Shown: piece by piece, positions 18,784-27,936 of the stretch | Position numbering within the stretch: the first letter of the stretch is position 1 | Layout: the number at the start of each line of letters is the position of its first letter | Assembly: GCA_017507105.1 (NCBI GenBank) | Contig: JAFWBM010000027.1 | Span: 62,001-126,000, forward strand | Direction of reading: 5' to 3' | Length of the DNA stretch: 64,000 bases | Source of the DNA: Bacteroidaceae bacterium | Lineage (GTDB): Bacteria > Bacteroidota > Bacteroidia > Bacteroidales > Bacteroidaceae | Translations under genes and position numbers: made by a program | The notes under the pieces: model-generated | What the model was told of the DNA's origin: nothing | Seen by the model: the letters and a program-made list of their open reading frames with translations, nothing else | The model's database searches: none

Positions 18784-20466
18784 TTATTGATACATAAAGC
18801 GTTTAATACTTAGCTTTGGAGTTTTTTCGAATGGTACATCGCGTATCTCACATTTTGCTATACGACTATATATAGGTAGTTGATTATTTAATGCGAATAC
18901 ACTATCTTCTATCGCCTTCTTAAGTTCTTCGCCACTTAATCCTGAAGCCTTGGCTGTATCTTGGTTAACTACAATAAGAGCTACTAGACCATGTTTTCTT
19001 CCAACAACAAGAGACTCCATCACATATGTTTGCTGATTTATCAGTTCCTCAATCTCCTCGGGATATATATTCTGTCCGTTAGCTGTTAGAATCATATTCT
19101 TACAACGTCCTCTAATAATTACATAGTCCTTAGAGTCCATAGTACCCATATCTCCGGTCTTGAACCATCCATCATCGGTAAAGGCTGCACTTGTTGCCTC
19201 TTCATTCTTATAGTAGCCTGATGTAACATGATTACCACGTACTTGAATCTCTCCGGGAATTGTGGCCGGATTACTTGAATCGATACGAACCTCGATATCA
19301 GGACGTATAATACCGGCATCATTTTTCAAGGCAGGATGATTCCAGCCCTTATAACTGATAAGTGGTCCACACTCTGTCATTCCATAACCGACAGCATATG
19401 GAATCTTCACGCGTCTCATAATCTTATCAACATCTTTGCTTATTGCAGCACCACCTATGAAGAAACCGGAGATATGTAAATTGCCTCCGAATGCATCAAG
19501 AACGGTTTTTCTAATTTTCTTATATATAAGTGAGCGGACTCCCGGAATAGCTGTAAGGAAACGCATAACGGGCTTGTTAAGCACCGGGATAACCTTTGCC
19601 CTAAAAATTTTCTCTATCAATAATGGAACAGTAAGGAATAGGAAAGGTTTAACCTCACCCAATGCCTTAAGTAGAAGAGCAGGTACAGGCTTAGCACTGA
19701 AAATATGTATATGACATCCTGTAGAGAACAAGAAAAGGAAATCTAACGAAAGACCAAATATATGCGCCAAAGGAAGAATAGAGAATGTATTTCCCCCGGG
19801 AAGAGTAGGCACATAATCACGTGCGAAACGTATATTGCCAGATAAAGATTTTGCATGAATCATAACACCTTTAGGAGCACTGCTTGTTCCCGATGTATAA
19901 CTTATAACAGAAAGATCATCCAGCATATCTGAACTTCTTTTATAATTTATATCATCAAGAGAAACACCGTTTGGGAATCTATTGGCAAATTCACTACTCA
20001 AGCCATTACATATTACATTTAAAGAGCCGTCGCAGTCCAACTCACATGCTTGATTAGTTAAATTAATCAAACCTTGTAAATTGCTATATGTCTTTATTTT
20101 ACCAAGCAAATCATTACGTGTAAAACCACCCATTACAGCCTTATCAACCAACAACAGACGACTATCTGATACTCTTGTAAGCTCTGCAAGATTCTGAGGT
20201 AGGAAATCTGCCAAAAGAGGAACGGCAACAGCATCATATGTAACCACTCCAAGAAATGCGATACACCATTCAGCTGAATTTTTTGCACTGATTGCAATCT
20301 TATCCCCTTTTTTGATACCACATTTCTCAAACAAAACGTGCCATTTCTCAATACCTTCAGCAATCTGTGCAAACGTATAGGTAGCACCTCCATAATTTGT
20401 TATGGCAGGCTTGTTCCAATTACTTCTGATTGCCTCATCAATGTGTGTTAAATAGTGTACTAGCAT
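18784..20466 (-). CDS. AMP-dependent acyl-CoA/acyl-ACP synthetase, copy 3 of 3
   Basis: 560 aa from the ATG at 20466 (MLVHYLTHIDEAIRSNW). The frame extends to a TTG at 20514, but a -7-like box (complement of 20510-20517, CAAATTTG) lies there, so transcription probably starts inside the extension. Motifs: YTSGTSSAPKGV, YGMTECGPLISY, KTGDMGTMDSKD, KNMILTANGQNIYPEEIE and EKTPKLSIKRFMYQ. It is first in the transcript with copy 2. An ANL-family ligase acting on fatty acids is the likely role. Confidence 0.9.
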   Translation of the reverse strand: MLVHYLTHIDEAIRSNWNKPAITNYGGATYTFAQIAEGIEKWHVLFEKCGIKKGDKIAISAKNSAEWCIAFLGVVTYDAVAVPLLADFLPQNLAELTRVSDSRLLLVDKAVMGGFTRNDLLGKIKTYSNLQGLINLTNQACELDCDGSLNVICNGLSSEFANRFPNGVSLDDINYKRSSDMLDDLSVISYTSGTSSAPKGVMIHAKSLSGNIRFARDYVPTLPGGNTFSILPLAHIFGLSLDFLFLFSTGCHIHIFSAKPVPALLLKALGEVKPFLFLTVPLLIEKIFRAKVIPVLNKPVMRFLTAIPGVRSLIYKKIRKTVLDAFGGNLHISGFFIGGAAISKDVDKIMRRVKIPYAVGYGMTECGPLISYKGWNHPALKNDAGIIRPDIEVRIDSSNPATIPGEIQVRGNHVTSGYYKNEEATSAAFTDDGWFKTGDMGTMDSKDYVIIRGRCKNMILTANGQNIYPEEIEELINQQTYVMESLVVGRKHGLVALIVVNQDTAKASGLSGEELKKAIEDSVFALNNQLPIYSRIAKCEIRDVPFEKTPKLSIKRFMYQ

Positions 20467-20936
20467 AACTTTTATTACTTTAGCTAAGGTTATATTTCGA
20501 ACATTTCTTTGCAAATTTGTAACTAACTTTTTTAACTAACGATTTTCAACGACACAAAGCCTGTTATAGTGGCAAAAATAATAAATACGTGGTAAATTTT
20601 ATTATTTAGGGGCGAAATTATAGACAGAAAATTCGATTAAAACAATCAAAATCCAACATAAACACACACCTATAGTCCAAAAAGCAAAACACAAAATAAT
20701 AACAAACAAAAGATGAATATTGAACCTGTTTTAATATTTTTCACAACGAGCAAAGCAGATATTCGCCATTAGTCAAATATAATAGGAAAGCAACACAAAG
20801 AAAAACTAACAAAAGTTGTATCAAATAAAAACGATAAAGTTTAGGATATTTAAATAAAGAGTGTAACTTTGCCTTTAGACAACATCAGAGACAATACATA
20901 AACTATATATGTATTTCTCAAAAAAAACTCAAAACT
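20467..20936. other. 470-base divergent intergenic region
   Basis: AT-rich spacer between the acyl-CoA synthetase transcript (minus) and the carboxyltransferase gene (plus). It holds promoter-like boxes at both ends (minus near 20510-20517, plus at 20840-20871). I see no ORF, RNA fold or repeat in the ~300 bases between them. Confidence 0.6.
20840..20871 (+). promoter_or_regulatory. Bacteroidetes promoter for the carboxyltransferase gene
   Basis: TTTA at 20840-20843, a 20-base spacer, then TAACTTTG at 20864-20871 (perfect TAnnTTTG). This matches the vegetative consensus (TTTG, 19-21, TAnnTTTG) except for one base in the -33 box. The ATG is 66 bases further on. Confidence 0.65.
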
Positions 20937-22712
20937 ATGGAAAGAGAGATAAAATTCAGTTTGGTTTACCGAGACATGTATCAATCATCGGGTAAATTCC
21001 AACCACTTGCCGACCAATTGGCCAAGATAGCCCCTGTAATAGTAGAGATGGGCTGTTTTGCACGCGTAGAGACAAACGGTGGAGCATTTGAACAAGTAAA
21101 CCTCATGGCAGGCGAGAACCCCAACAAGGCAGTCAGAAGCTTTACAAAGACCTTCAATGAGGCCGGAATACAGACTCATATGCTAGATCGAGCGCTTAAT
21201 GCACTGCGCATGTTTCCCGTTCCTGCGGACGTAAGACGTCTAATGTATAAGGTAAAGAAAGCCCAAGGAACAGACATAACACGCATATTCTGTGGACTCA
21301 ATGATGTAAGAAACATTATACCGTCAATAAAATACGCATTGGAAGCAGGCATGATACCTCAGGCCACCCTATGTATCACATCCTCGCCTGTGCATACCGT
21401 AGAATATTACAGCGAGATGGCTGACAAACTCATAGAAGCAGGCGCAACGGAGATATGCCTAAAAGATATGGCCGGTATAGGACGCCCCCACTTCTTAGGA
21501 CTTCTTACCAAGAGTATAAAGGAGAAACACCCTGAAATAATAATACAATATCATGGACATAGCGGTCCGGGGCTATCTATGGCATCTATACTCGAAGTAT
21601 GCAAGAACGGATGTGATATAATTGACACAGCAATAGAACCTTTATCATGGGGTAAAGTCCATCCGGATATCATAAGCGTTCAAGCAATGCTTAAAGATGC
21701 AGGATTTAAAGTTCCTGAAATCAACATGAACGCATACATGAAGGCGCGTAGCCTGACACAAGAGTTCATAGACGATTGGTTGGGTTACTTCATGGATAAG
21801 AACAATAAACTTATGAGTTCACTATTGCTTACCAGTGGTCTTCCCGGCGGAATGATGGGCTCTATGATGTCCGATCTTGCAGGTGTACACAAAGGCATAA
21901 ACGGAATACTCGCAAGCAAAGGTAAGCCCACGTATACACTTGACGAACTAATGGTTGAATTGTTCAATGAGGTCGCATACGTTTGGCCACGAGTAGGATA
22001 CCCCCCACTCGTTACCCCTTTCAGCCAATATGTAAAAAATATAGCATTAATGAATCTGCTAAGCAACGCTCAGGATGAGCCTCGTTTCAGTAGAATGGAT
22101 GACAGCATGTGGGGTATGATTCTTGGAAAGAGTGGTAAACTGCCCGGTGAATTAGCACCCGAAATCATTGAGCTGGCAAAGGAAAAAGGCTACGAGTTCA
22201 CAACAGCCGACCCACAAAGTTTCTATCCGGATGCACTTGATAAATATCGCAAAGAGATGGAAGAACTAGGATGGGACACCGGAGAAGACGACGAAGAGCT
22301 TTTTGAGTTTGCAATGCACGACCGTCAGTACCGTGATTTCAGAAGCGGTGTTGCAAAAGAGCGTTTCCTTGCAGATATAGAAAAAGCAAAAGATGCAGAG
22401 ATGGCAAGCAAAGGTATCAGCCTTGAAGAGATTAAAGCCATCAAACATGCAAAAGCCGATCCCATAGTAGCACCAGTAAAGGGACAATTATTATGGGAAG
22501 TAGCCCTGGAGGGCGAGTCATTACCACCGGCTATTGGTAAGAAGATTGAAGCCAATGAGGAGTTCTGTACAATAATAACATCTTGGGGCGAACTTCAGCC
22601 AGTAGCAACTGGGCTTGCCGGAAGAGTTGTTGAGGTATGTGCAAAACAAGGCGACCATGTAAATCGCGGTGACATAATCGCCTATGTGCAACGCGAAGAA
22701 CTTTTCGGATAA
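20937..22712 (+). CDS. Carboxyltransferase (pyruvate carboxylase B / oxaloacetate decarboxylase alpha-like) with degenerate biotinyl domain
   Basis: 591 aa. The N-terminal TIM barrel is that of the HMGL-like carboxyltransferases: Arg12-Asp13 (YRDMYQSS), Lys176 in LKDMAGIG (the carbamylated lysine position) and the metal pair His206/His208 in YHGHSGPG. The conserved carboxylase domain follows. The C-terminal ~80 residues have a biotinyl/lipoyl fold pattern ending GLAGRVVEVCAKQGDHVNRGDIIAYV, but the EAMKM biotin loop is replaced by TSWGELQP (residues 548-555), so there is no lysine to biotinylate. A separate biotin carrier, or a different reaction, is therefore required. No carboxylase or membrane decarboxylase subunit is adjacent. 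It is a single-gene transcript. Confidence 0.8.
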   Translation: MEREIKFSLVYRDMYQSSGKFQPLADQLAKIAPVIVEMGCFARVETNGGAFEQVNLMAGENPNKAVRSFTKTFNEAGIQTHMLDRALNALRMFPVPADVRRLMYKVKKAQGTDITRIFCGLNDVRNIIPSIKYALEAGMIPQATLCITSSPVHTVEYYSEMADKLIEAGATEICLKDMAGIGRPHFLGLLTKSIKEKHPEIIIQYHGHSGPGLSMASILEVCKNGCDIIDTAIEPLSWGKVHPDIISVQAMLKDAGFKVPEINMNAYMKARSLTQEFIDDWLGYFMDKNNKLMSSLLLTSGLPGGMMGSMMSDLAGVHKGINGILASKGKPTYTLDELMVELFNEVAYVWPRVGYPPLVTPFSQYVKNIALMNLLSNAQDEPRFSRMDDSMWGMILGKSGKLPGELAPEIIELAKEKGYEFTTADPQSFYPDALDKYRKEMEELGWDTGEDDEELFEFAMHDRQYRDFRSGVAKERFLADIEKAKDAEMASKGISLEEIKAIKHAKADPIVAPVKGQLLWEVALEGESLPPAIGKKIEANEEFCTIITSWGELQPVATGLAGRVVEVCAKQGDHVNRGDIIAYVQREELFG

Positions 22713-22717
22713 GAATA

Positions 22718-22782
22718 TTATTTAACCACATAAAATAGAGGCTGTGTCATTTACACAGCCTCTATTTTATGTGGTTAAATAA
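22718..22782. terminator. Long bidirectional terminator
   Basis: A 30-bp perfect stem (22718-22747 with 22753-22782) has a 5-base loop. It is placed just after the carboxyltransferase stop and ahead of the convergent 22822 gene end. Confidence 0.9.
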
Positions 22783-22821
22783 CAATGTACTACAACATCC
22801 GGTTGAAGTATCTCATAAACC

Positions 22822-23703
22822 CTAGTTTGGAGACTTGCGTGCAGTAATATGAAAACAAGCCTGTTTTACCTCATGCTTAACATAACAGCACCCCTCTTTC
22901 TTTAAATCACGCAACACCTCGCCAAGTACAAGCTTAAGCTTTGCCTGATTTTCCATAGTTTCCCCATATACAGAATAAAATCTTTTATATGTTATATCAA
23001 AAGTTGTAGCAAAACAGTGAGCCGAATTCTTTGACGAATTCAAGTTTCCCTTGCCAAGCCTCTTGACATCGCTTTGTGTACGAAGTATTGAAGTTACAAT
23101 AAGTTTATGAGGAGGCAAATGTTTCATTACAAGAGAATCCTGGAAATTCTCTCCAATACGTTTCAACAATTTTGCAGCTTCAGGCACCAAGAACGGTATA
23201 GAATGAGTTAGTTCATCAACCACGTATGCATCATAATCGTTTGTTTCTATGAGATTGCGACTTGCATTGTCAATATCTTCACGCGACTCCAAACGTTTTA
23301 TACCTATCTTCTTGGCAGCATCCAAATGAGCATCATTCATGTCGTTGAATAATTTTCGATAATTGATATTAGAAATTTTATGCGCTACTTCGGGTTTTTC
23401 CACGCGTGGCACATATAAAAACTTCTCAACCTCAATATCTTCTTCGTCACCCACCCTATCTACACCATCACTACAGTTCCTAAGCAAAAGTACTGAGCCT
23501 ATCACTAATACAAAAATAAGTATAAGAATTAATACCCATTTTACATATCCGACAATTTTTGTTCCAACGAAAGAGGGTAACTCAATACACCTTACCAGCC
23601 TATATATATTACGACCCAAACGATAAAATGCTACACCAAACAGCTTTAAATCAGTCTTTAAATCATTATAAACTTCGTGTCTCTTTTCCTTTATATCATT
23701 CAT
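22822..23703 (-). CDS. Membrane-anchored M15-like protein (DUF5715-like)
   Basis: 293 aa. A ~50-residue cytoplasmic N-terminus is followed by one membrane helix (WVLILILIFVLVIGSVLLL), so the C-terminal domain faces the periplasm. That domain has SILRTQSDVKRL and SAHCFATTFDI, a variant of the SxHxxGxAxD zinc motif of M15/VanY D,D-carboxypeptidases, and a late CFHIT that supplies a third His. The His/Asp/His arrangement suggests a zinc peptidase acting on peptidoglycan, but the conserved Gly and Ala of the motif are changed, so activity is uncertain. It resembles the DUF5715 family of Bacteroides. It is transcribed alone. Confidence 0.65.
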   Translation of the reverse strand: MNDIKEKRHEVYNDLKTDLKLFGVAFYRLGRNIYRLVRCIELPSFVGTKIVGYVKWVLILILIFVLVIGSVLLLRNCSDGVDRVGDEEDIEVEKFLYVPRVEKPEVAHKISNINYRKLFNDMNDAHLDAAKKIGIKRLESREDIDNASRNLIETNDYDAYVVDELTHSIPFLVPEAAKLLKRIGENFQDSLVMKHLPPHKLIVTSILRTQSDVKRLGKGNLNSSKNSAHCFATTFDITYKRFYSVYGETMENQAKLKLVLGEVLRDLKKEGCCYVKHEVKQACFHITARKSPN

Positions 23704-23840
23704 CTAGTTTATTTTATTTTGTGCAGTGCGAAGGTACAAAAAAAATAGAATTTGAAAGAAACTTATTTACAAATAGTTTCCCATAAAACAGCCAAAGCAG
23801 GCATATAACACTACTCATCTCTGTCATATATATAAAAATA

Positions 23841-23860
23841 CACCGACACTGATGTCGGTG
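23841..23860 (-). terminator. Terminator of the Dps-like ferritin gene
   Basis: An 8-bp GC-rich stem (23841-23848 with 23853-23860) with tetraloop CTGA is followed on the minus strand by an A/T-rich run containing TATTTTTAT, 25 bases after the stop codon. Confidence 0.8.
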
Positions 23861-23884
23861 TAAAAGTTATATCCAAATGATATT

Positions 23885-24400
23885 TCAACAACTACATTTA
23901 GCAGTGTGAAGCACCCACTCTACATCACGCAGATAATCCTGCAAATCCTGTTCATGCCTCTCCTCCTCGGCCATAATCCTCTTAACAATATCGCATGTCG
24001 TAAAATCAATATTATTAGTAAAGCTTGCTATCTCCTCGTAACGTATTACAGCACACCTCTCCGATGCAATATTCTGTTTAAGCAGACTCAATACATCATT
24101 ATTTAGAGGGACTGCATATTTGCAACGTGCGAGAACCAGCCATTGTGCCGGATCCAAGACCGGCATCCCTTCAAGTTGAATTATCCGCTCAGCCAATAAT
24201 TTGGCATGCATATACTCTTCTTGTGCATGTTCCTCGAATTCACGTTGCACATCGGCGCGCATGCTCCCTTCCACTATCAAGCTACCAATCCAATACTGGT
24301 AAAAAGCCAGCCACTCTTCACTCAGTGCAGCATTCAGTTGTGTCAATAGATCTGTGACACTCAATCGCTGCTTAAGAATCAAAATACTCTCCTTTGCCAT
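23885..24400 (-). CDS. Dps-like ferritin (thioferritin type)
   Basis: 171 aa four-helix bundle. Iron-site residues are in LSEEWLAFYQYWIGS (first helix Glu), EEHAQEEYMHAKLLAERI (ExxxH-type), SERCAVIRYEEIA and MAEEERHEQDLQDYL. Length and motifs fit the Dps-like thioferritins of Bacteroides and archaea, which store iron and use peroxide to oxidise it. The two Cys that mark thioferritins are probably those in ARCKYA and SERCAVI, plus a terminal KCSC. A role in oxidative-stress protection of an anaerobe is inferred from the family. It is monocistronic, with a ~210-base AT-rich upstream region shared with the divergent gene at 24612. Confidence 0.82.
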   Translation of the reverse strand: MAKESILILKQRLSVTDLLTQLNAALSEEWLAFYQYWIGSLIVEGSMRADVQREFEEHAQEEYMHAKLLAERIIQLEGMPVLDPAQWLVLARCKYAVPLNNDVLSLLKQNIASERCAVIRYEEIASFTNNIDFTTCDIVKRIMAEEERHEQDLQDYLRDVEWVLHTAKCSC

Positions 24401-24577
24401 AAAACAACAATTTTATAACTATTATAACCTTACAATAAAACAGCCTTATTCAAAATTTGTTCTTAATTTTAAACGATAAATCAAATAATAACAAGTCCAT
24501 ATCTCATTAAATGATTTTCCATAGATATTAATTGAAAAATTAATAGCATATTAATATAGCAATATAATAAAAAATAT

Positions 24578-24585
24578 TAAATTTG
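24578..24585 (+). promoter_or_regulatory. Putative -7 box before the ThiE-like gene
   Basis: TAAATTTG is a perfect TAnnTTTG, 27 bases before the ATG at 24612. No clear -33 TTTG. Confidence 0.45.
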
Positions 24586-24611
24586 CAGAATAAATATAAA
24601 GCACTATAATA

Positions 24612-25196
24612 ATGAAACTCGCCGTTGTAACAAAACCCACCTTCTTCATTGAGGAGGACAAAATTATAACCCGACTATTTGAAGAGGAACTTGACTATCT
24701 TTTTCTCGAAAAGTCGTTTCCTCATCCTCAATATATAGAGAGACTTTTGAATCTTATACCTAAGAAATACCACAAGCGCATTTTTACATGCAACAACAGA
24801 CTTATGCAAGATTACAAACTTGCAGGACAGTTATTCCCACCAGGCTCGCCTCACCCAACAGAAAAGCAGAGCGGAAAGTTTGTAGGTTATGCAGCTAACC
24901 TTAAAGAATTGCATGAATTCAAAGGATTTTACGAAGTAATGTGTTTCGGTCCTATGGGTCGTACATTCTATCAAAGCAATGAGCTTAATGAGTTGGGCAA
25001 GAAGGTCATTAACAAGCGTGTATGGGCGTTCGGTGATATAGACGAGAACAACATGCGTCGTTTGTCTACATATGGCTTTGGAGGTATCATTCTTGATGCA
25101 CAGGTTTGGGACAAATTCGACTCATGCCGTTCAACCGATTACAGCGAACTGATAGAGAGTTTCAAGAATATACAAAAGATAGCACGTAAATGCTAA
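24612..25196 (+). CDS. Thiamine phosphate synthase-like (ThiE/TenI) protein
   Basis: 194 aa. It has a short TIM-barrel-like sequence with MKLAVVTKPTFF at the start, FEEELDYLFLEK, and late strands RVWAFGDIDENN and LSTYGFGGIILDAQVW that correspond to the phosphate-binding end of ThiE/TenI proteins. It is somewhat short of typical ThiE and the thiazole-phosphate motif is not clearly conserved. It may be a TenI-type regulator or a diverged enzyme rather than true ThiE. No other thiamine gene and no TPP riboswitch is seen nearby. It lies 52 bases before prs. Confidence 0.6.
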   Translation: MKLAVVTKPTFFIEEDKIITRLFEEELDYLFLEKSFPHPQYIERLLNLIPKKYHKRIFTCNNRLMQDYKLAGQLFPPGSPHPTEKQSGKFVGYAANLKELHEFKGFYEVMCFGPMGRTFYQSNELNELGKKVINKRVWAFGDIDENNMRRLSTYGFGGIILDAQVWDKFDSCRSTDYSELIESFKNIQKIARKC

Positions 25197-25248
25197 AATG
25201 GATAAAGACAAATAACATAAATAAAATAACAAACTAAACATTACCTCT

Positions 25249-26184
25249 ATGAACAATACCCCTTACATGGTATTTTCGGGTACAAAATCCCGTTACCTTG
25301 CCGAAGAAATCTGCAAAGAGCTAAATTGTCCTCTAGGACAAATGAACACCACCTATTTTGCTGATGGAGAGTTTGCAGTATCATACGAAGAGTCAATTCG
25401 TGGTAAGAACGTATTTCTTGTTCAGTCTACATTCCCCAACTCAGACAATCTAATGGAGCTTCTGCTTATGGTTGACGCAGCAAAGCGTGCATCTGCCAAG
25501 AGTATTATAGCAGTAATGCCCTATTTTGGTTGGGCACGTCAAGACCGTAAGGATAAGCCCCGTGTATCTATAGGAGCCAAGTTGGTTGCCGACCTTTTGA
25601 GCGTAGCAGGTGTTAACCGTTTGATTACAATGGACCTCCATGCCGACCAAATCCAGGGATTCTTCGACATTCCTGTAGATCATCTATACGCATCAATGGT
25701 TTTCATACCATATATCAATTCACTAAAACTTGATAACCTTGTAATAGCTACACCTGATGTAGGTGGTTCTAAGCGTGCCAGTGCATACTCTAAATGTCTT
25801 GGTGTACCTCTGGTATTGTGCCACAAGACACGCGCTAAGGCAAATGTTGTTGATACAATGCAAATAATTGGTGATGTTGAGGGCAAGAATGTAATCCTTG
25901 TTGATGATATCGTTGATACAGCAGGAACTATATCTAAGGCAGCAAACCTCATGATGGAAAACGGTGCTTTGTCGGTTCGCGCAATAGCATCACACTGTAT
26001 CATGTCAGGCAATGCATCAGAGCGCGTACGTGAGTCTTCAATGACAGAGATTGTATTCACCAACAGTATCCCATACGACAAGGGATGTCCCAAGGTTAAA
26101 CAGCTCTCAATTGCCAAAGGATTTGCCGAGGCTATAAAATGCGTACTCAACAACGAGTCAATAAGCAAACAATATATCTGCTAA
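25249..26184 (+). CDS. prs: Ribose-phosphate pyrophosphokinase (PRPP synthetase)
   Basis: 311 aa. It makes PRPP from ribose 5-phosphate and ATP for purine, pyrimidine, His and Trp synthesis. Motifs seen are MPYFGWARQDRKDKPR, MDLHADQIQGFF, and the PRPP loop ILVDDIVDTAGTI. A full-length class I enzyme. It is followed 7 bases later by a lipoprotein gene on the same strand. Confidence 0.97.
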   Translation: MNNTPYMVFSGTKSRYLAEEICKELNCPLGQMNTTYFADGEFAVSYEESIRGKNVFLVQSTFPNSDNLMELLLMVDAAKRASAKSIIAVMPYFGWARQDRKDKPRVSIGAKLVADLLSVAGVNRLITMDLHADQIQGFFDIPVDHLYASMVFIPYINSLKLDNLVIATPDVGGSKRASAYSKCLGVPLVLCHKTRAKANVVDTMQIIGDVEGKNVILVDDIVDTAGTISKAANLMMENGALSVRAIASHCIMSGNASERVRESSMTEIVFTNSIPYDKGCPKVKQLSIAKGFAEAIKCVLNNESISKQYIC

Positions 26185-26191
26185 ATCGGTA

Positions 26192-26908
26192 ATGACAGGA
26201 AAAATCTCTTCCATACTTCTTGTTATGCTGTTGCTACTATCATGTAACAACAGCAAGGAGTATTCCATAACAGGAACAATAAGGGGATACTCCGATGGGG
26301 ACACAATTTCATTAGGTTATTCCGCTGATGGAAAAGATTATACGATAACCGACAAGTGTATTGTAAAAAACGAACAGTTCTATTTCTCGGGAAAGACAAA
26401 AGGATGCGACATATATTATATAGGTTACAATACAGCTGATGAAAAACCGCAGTTCTTACTCTTCTTCCTTGAGGAAGGCAATATAGAGATAGAGATAACA
26501 GACCAGACAGTAAATGTAAAAGGAACTCCGACTAATGATCTTGTAAGCATGGTAGAGACCAAACTACAAGATTATACGTCGGAACTTTATGAAACACAAT
26601 ACAGATTAGAGCTTGACTCTACAATGTCGGATACAGAAAAGTCGGAACTTGCATTGCAAGCGATGGAAGCACAACGGGACGCAGTCTTATACATTCAGGA
26701 TATAATACGTGCAAATATAGAGTCGGCTGCCGGCCTCTATTTTCTTGTTCAGTTCTCATATCTATTTGATGACAATGAACTTATCTCGTTGACAAATGAT
26801 ATTCCTCATAAGAATATCAACCGTCAGAACAACTGCATGTACGACATGCTTAAAGAAGAGATAGTAGAACGTAGTATGAGTAACGAAAAGCGAGAAATGC
26901 TATATTAA
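26192..26908 (+). CDS. DUF4369-type lipoprotein
   Basis: 238 aa. A short signal sequence ends in the lipobox LLLLSC, so it is a lipoprotein. The next ~100 residues (YSITGTIRGYSDGDTISLGY, then FYFSGKTKG and IEIEITDQTVNVKGTPTND) have the beta-sandwich pattern of DUF4369, often found at the N-terminus of thioredoxin-like lipoproteins of Bacteroidetes. Here no thioredoxin domain or CxxC follows; the C-terminus is alpha-helical. The function is unknown. It is probably cotranscribed with prs and ends before a strong terminator. Confidence 0.75.
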   Translation: MTGKISSILLVMLLLLSCNNSKEYSITGTIRGYSDGDTISLGYSADGKDYTITDKCIVKNEQFYFSGKTKGCDIYYIGYNTADEKPQFLLFFLEEGNIEIEITDQTVNVKGTPTNDLVSMVETKLQDYTSELYETQYRLELDSTMSDTEKSELALQAMEAQRDAVLYIQDIIRANIESAAGLYFLVQFSYLFDDNELISLTNDIPHKNINRQNNCMYDMLKEEIVERSMSNEKREMLY

Positions 26909-26943
26909 CACTCTTTGTTTTGCCACATTGCACATCAGATATA

Positions 26944-26997
26944 TTTAATCAAATGAAAAATAGGAATCTTGCGATTCCTATTTTTCATTTGATTAAA
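26944..26997. terminator. Bidirectional terminator between the lipoprotein gene and panB
   Basis: A 25-bp perfect stem (26944-26968 with 26973-26997) with loop TTGC ends one base from the panB stop codon, between convergent genes. Confidence 0.9.
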
Positions 26998-27819
26998 TCA
27001 ATACTGTTCTTTTTCATTTGGAAAATCAGATGCCTTGACATCCTTTATATAGTTCCCAACAGCATCACTGATAACTGTATTCAAATCGGCATAACGACGC
27101 AAGAATCGTGGGGTGAAATCGGCAGTCATACCCAACATATCCGTACACACGAGTACTTGTCCATATACTCCACCGCCAGCACCTATTCCTATAATAGGAA
27201 CCTCTAACGACTGTGCAACTTTCTCGCCAAGTGTAGCAGGGATCTTTTCAAGAACCAAGGAGAAACAACCGGCATCCTGCAACAGATGTGCATCATGGGA
27301 AAGTTTGGCAGCCTCAGCCTCATCCTTAGCACGTACGCCATATGTACCAAACTTATTTATGCTTTGAGGCGTGAGACCAAGATGCCCCATAATAGGAATT
27401 CCTGCATCCAATATTTTTCTTACAGACGGTAGAATCTCCTCGCCACCCTCGAGTTTGAGAGCATCAGCATGTGTCTCTTTCATTATACGTATAGCATTCT
27501 TGACAGCTTCGTCTGCATTTACTTGATATGTTCCGAATGGCATATCAACAACAACAAGAGCTCGTTTCACTGCCCGCACAACAGACTTAGCATGATAAAT
27601 CATCTGGTCAAGAGTTATCGGCAGGGTTGTTATATTTCCTGCCATCACATTTGAAGCCGAGTCTCCCACCAATATGATATCTACACCGGCAGCATCAATA
27701 ATAGAAGCCATCGTAAAATCATAAGCGGTGAGCATAGCAATCTTCTCACCCTTACGTTTCATCTCAATAAGACGATGAGTAGTTACCTTTCTTGTATCCT
27801 CAACAATATATTTAGACAT
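26998..27819 (-). CDS. panB: 3-methyl-2-oxobutanoate hydroxymethyltransferase
   Basis: 273 aa from the ATG at 27819; the frame extends five codons to a TTG at 27834, which is less likely. It is the first enzyme of pantothenate synthesis, adding a hydroxymethyl group from methylene-THF to ketoisovalerate. Signatures are [26 protein letters not shown] split over the first strands, [19 protein letters not shown] and [15 protein letters not shown]. It is transcribed alone; note that the panE-like gene of the same pathway at 62616 is interrupted by a stop. Confidence 0.96.
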   Translation of the reverse strand: MSKYIVEDTRKVTTHRLIEMKRKGEKIAMLTAYDFTMASIIDAAGVDIILVGDSASNVMAGNITTLPITLDQMIYHAKSVVRAVKRALVVVDMPFGTYQVNADEAVKNAIRIMKETHADALKLEGGEEILPSVRKILDAGIPIMGHLGLTPQSINKFGTYGVRAKDEAEAAKLSHDAHLLQDAGCFSLVLEKIPATLGEKVAQSLEVPIIGIGAGGGVYGQVLVCTDMLGMTADFTPRFLRRYADLNTVISDAVGNYIKDVKASDFPNEKEQY

Positions 27820-27936
27820 TTCAGAGATATTCAATCAGTTAAACAATATGCACTTTATGCTTTATTTATAACAATGTCAAAAAGCGCTGCAAAATTATAA
27901 CAAAAATAAATCTAAAAAAAGAAATTCTATAAAAAG

